From NCBI RefSeq assembly GCF_019049245.1, contig NZ_JAGMUK010000030.1, forward strand, positions 62,001 through 126,000: 64,000 nucleotides of DNA, given 5' to 3'. Position 1 is the stretch's first letter; every line of letters begins with the position of its first letter. A program made the translations under genes and the position numbers. Source of the DNA: Streptomyces sp. AC555_RSS877. GTDB taxonomy: Bacteria; Actinomycetota; Actinomycetes; Streptomycetales; Streptomycetaceae. Below the pieces are notes generated by a model. That model worked only from the letters and a program-made list of their open reading frames with translations. It was not told the DNA's origin and did no database searches. Of this stretch, positions 63,133 through 64,000 are shown piece after piece.

Positions 63133-63162
63133 TTGAACTGATCACAAGAAGGTCACTAGGGT
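63133..63162 (+). promoter_or_regulatory. promoter of the NlpC/P60 gene
   Basis: TTGAAC (63133-63138) and TAGGGT (63157-63162) are separated by 18 bases, close to the vegetative Streptomyces consensus. Transcription would begin about 45 bases before the GTG at 63215. Confidence 0.65.
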
Positions 63163-63214
63163 CTGGCCTCGAACCTCCGAGCAGGTGATCACTCAAAAGA
63201 AGGAGTTCACCTCC

Positions 63215-64000
63215 GTGGCGTCCCACCGTCGACCCAAGCAGCCGAGCCGTGCACGCGTGACCGTGCTGACCACCGCAGCCGCCGCTGCCGTCGCCCTGAG
63301 CTCGCAGGCCGCGAATGCCGCGCCGAGCGAGAAGCCCAGCAAGGACGAGGTCAAGGCCAAGGTCGACAAGCTCTACGAAGAGGCCGAGCAGGCCACCGAG
63401 AAGCTCAACGGGGCCACGGAGAAGCAGGAGAAGCTCCAGAAGGAGATCTCCACCATCCAGGACAACGTCGCCCGCGGTCAGGAAGAGCTCAACGGGCTGC
63501 GCGACTCCATAGGCCTGGCGGCCGCCGCCCAGTACCGCACGGGCTCGATCGACTCCTCGGTCCAGCTGTTCCTCTCCTCGGACCCGGACGACTACCTGGA
63601 CAAGGCGTCGACCATGGACCAGCTGAGCGGTCAGCAGGTCGAGGCGCTGAAGAAGATCCAGGAGAAGCAGCGCGAGCTCGCCCAGGACCGCTCCGAGGCC
63701 TCCGAGAAGCTCAAGGATCTCGCGAGCACCCGCACCGAACTGGGCAAGAAGAAGAAGGAAGTCCAGAGCAAGCTCGCCGCGGCGCAGAAGCTCCTCAACA
63801 CCCTGACGGCCGCCGAGAAGGCCGCCCTGGCCGCCGAGGACGCCCGCGCCAGCCGCTCCGCCACCGAGCGCGTCGACCTCGGTGACGCCCCCGCCGGCTC
63901 CGGCCGGGCGATGGCAGCCTTCCAGGCCGCGCAGAGCCAGATCGGCAAGCCGTACGTCTACGGCGCCACCGGCACCGCCTCCTACGACTGCTCGGGCCTG
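63215..64000 (+). CDS. secreted NlpC/P60 peptidoglycan hydrolase, 3' end cut by window edge
   Basis: The visible 262 residues begin VASHRRPKQPSRARV, a basic N terminus and signal peptide ending at about QAANAAPSEK. A long coiled coil follows (about residues 35-215, with KAKVDKLYEEAEQATEKLNG and KKKKEVQSKLAAAQ). The NlpC/P60 domain starts at IGKPYVYGATGTASYDCSGL, with the catalytic Cys in DCSGL just before the window ends. The coiled coil plus NlpC/P60 layout matches RipA-type endopeptidases. AAGGAG lies 9-10 bases upstream of the GTG. The remaining catalytic His is beyond the window. Confidence 0.92.
   Translation, partial: MASHRRPKQPSRARVTVLTTAAAAAVALSSQAANAAPSEKPSKDEVKAKVDKLYEEAEQATEKLNGATEKQEKLQKEISTIQDNVARGQEELNGLRDSIGLAAAAQYRTGSIDSSVQLFLSSDPDDYLDKASTMDQLSGQQVEALKKIQEKQRELAQDRSEASEKLKDLASTRTELGKKKKEVQSKLAAAQKLLNTLTAAEKAALAAEDARASRSATERVDLGDAPAGSGRAMAAFQAAQSQIGKPYVYGATGTASYDCSGL

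Noticed and set aside
63006..63214. c-di-AMP (ydaO) riboswitch ahead of the NlpC/P60 gene
   Set aside because: Such riboswitches precede wall hydrolase genes in actinobacteria, but the conserved core is not seen here and a normal promoter lies 45 bases from the start region.

Overview
The window is high-GC (about 70%) actinobacterial chromosome, almost certainly Streptomyces. GTG starts are frequent, -10 elements of the TAGGGT type recur, and the gene order glnA - lipA/lipB - aceE - sucB/lpd - pepA - cobS/cobT/cobU - pspA - nadA - cta/qcr - trpD - rhomboid matches the conserved core region known from Streptomyces coelicolor. I see no prophage, insertion sequence, CRISPR array, tRNA, rRNA or secondary-metabolite cluster. 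The region is housekeeping and regulatory.

Layout. 0-6 kb: glutamine synthetase I (glnA) behind a well-formed GlnR operator, a divergent RDD membrane protein, and lipoate synthesis genes lipA and lipB. 6-15 kb: an Nsd-like TPR regulator, an FAD oxidoreductase, an NAD-fold protein, an acetyltransferase, a MarP-type membrane serine protease divergent from a secreted PGRP amidase, and a WYL regulator. 15-25 kb: pyruvate dehydrogenase E1 (aceE) with an upstream GntR/FCD regulator and a palindromic candidate operator, then E2 (two lipoyl domains) and E3 as an lpd-sucB pair, and leucyl aminopeptidase. lipA/lipB nearby supply the lipoyl groups of the E2. 25-31 kb: late cobalamin genes cobS, cobT (with a repetitive acidic tail) and cobU (fused to a metallo-beta-lactamase-like domain). 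31-37 kb: methyltransferases and a cell-envelope stress set pspA-pspAA-histidine kinase-response regulator, followed by a remnant of an RND efflux pump. 36-43 kb: a Ser/Thr kinase with a beta-propeller, then nadA divergent from the Fe-S carrier gene erpA, and a large acidic membrane protein.

43-55 kb: an adenosine-kinase-like PfkB enzyme, a cysteine desulfurase-TusA fusion, and the aerobic respiratory chain (ctaC-ctaD-ctaF; ctaE-qcrC-qcrA-qcrB), interrupted by an L,D-transpeptidase lipoprotein and a receiver-domain protein. Many of these genes overlap by 4 bases (ATGA or GTGA), which indicates translational coupling. 55-64 kb: trpD, a SAM-IV-type riboswitch with a six-codon reading frame ahead of a class-V aminotransferase, a second kinase-propeller protein, a RAM-domain protein coupled to a rhomboid protease, a zinc-ribbon protein, a NYN-domain nuclease, and the start of a secreted NlpC/P60 hydrolase cut by the window end.

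The points most worth a second look are the riboswitch-uORF leader, the CobU and cysteine desulfurase fusions, the CobT repeat tail, the five copies of a dispersed intergenic repeat, and the dyads at the ctaC, ctaE, aceE and nadA promoters. Protein identifications rest on motifs and family knowledge; none was checked by a database search.
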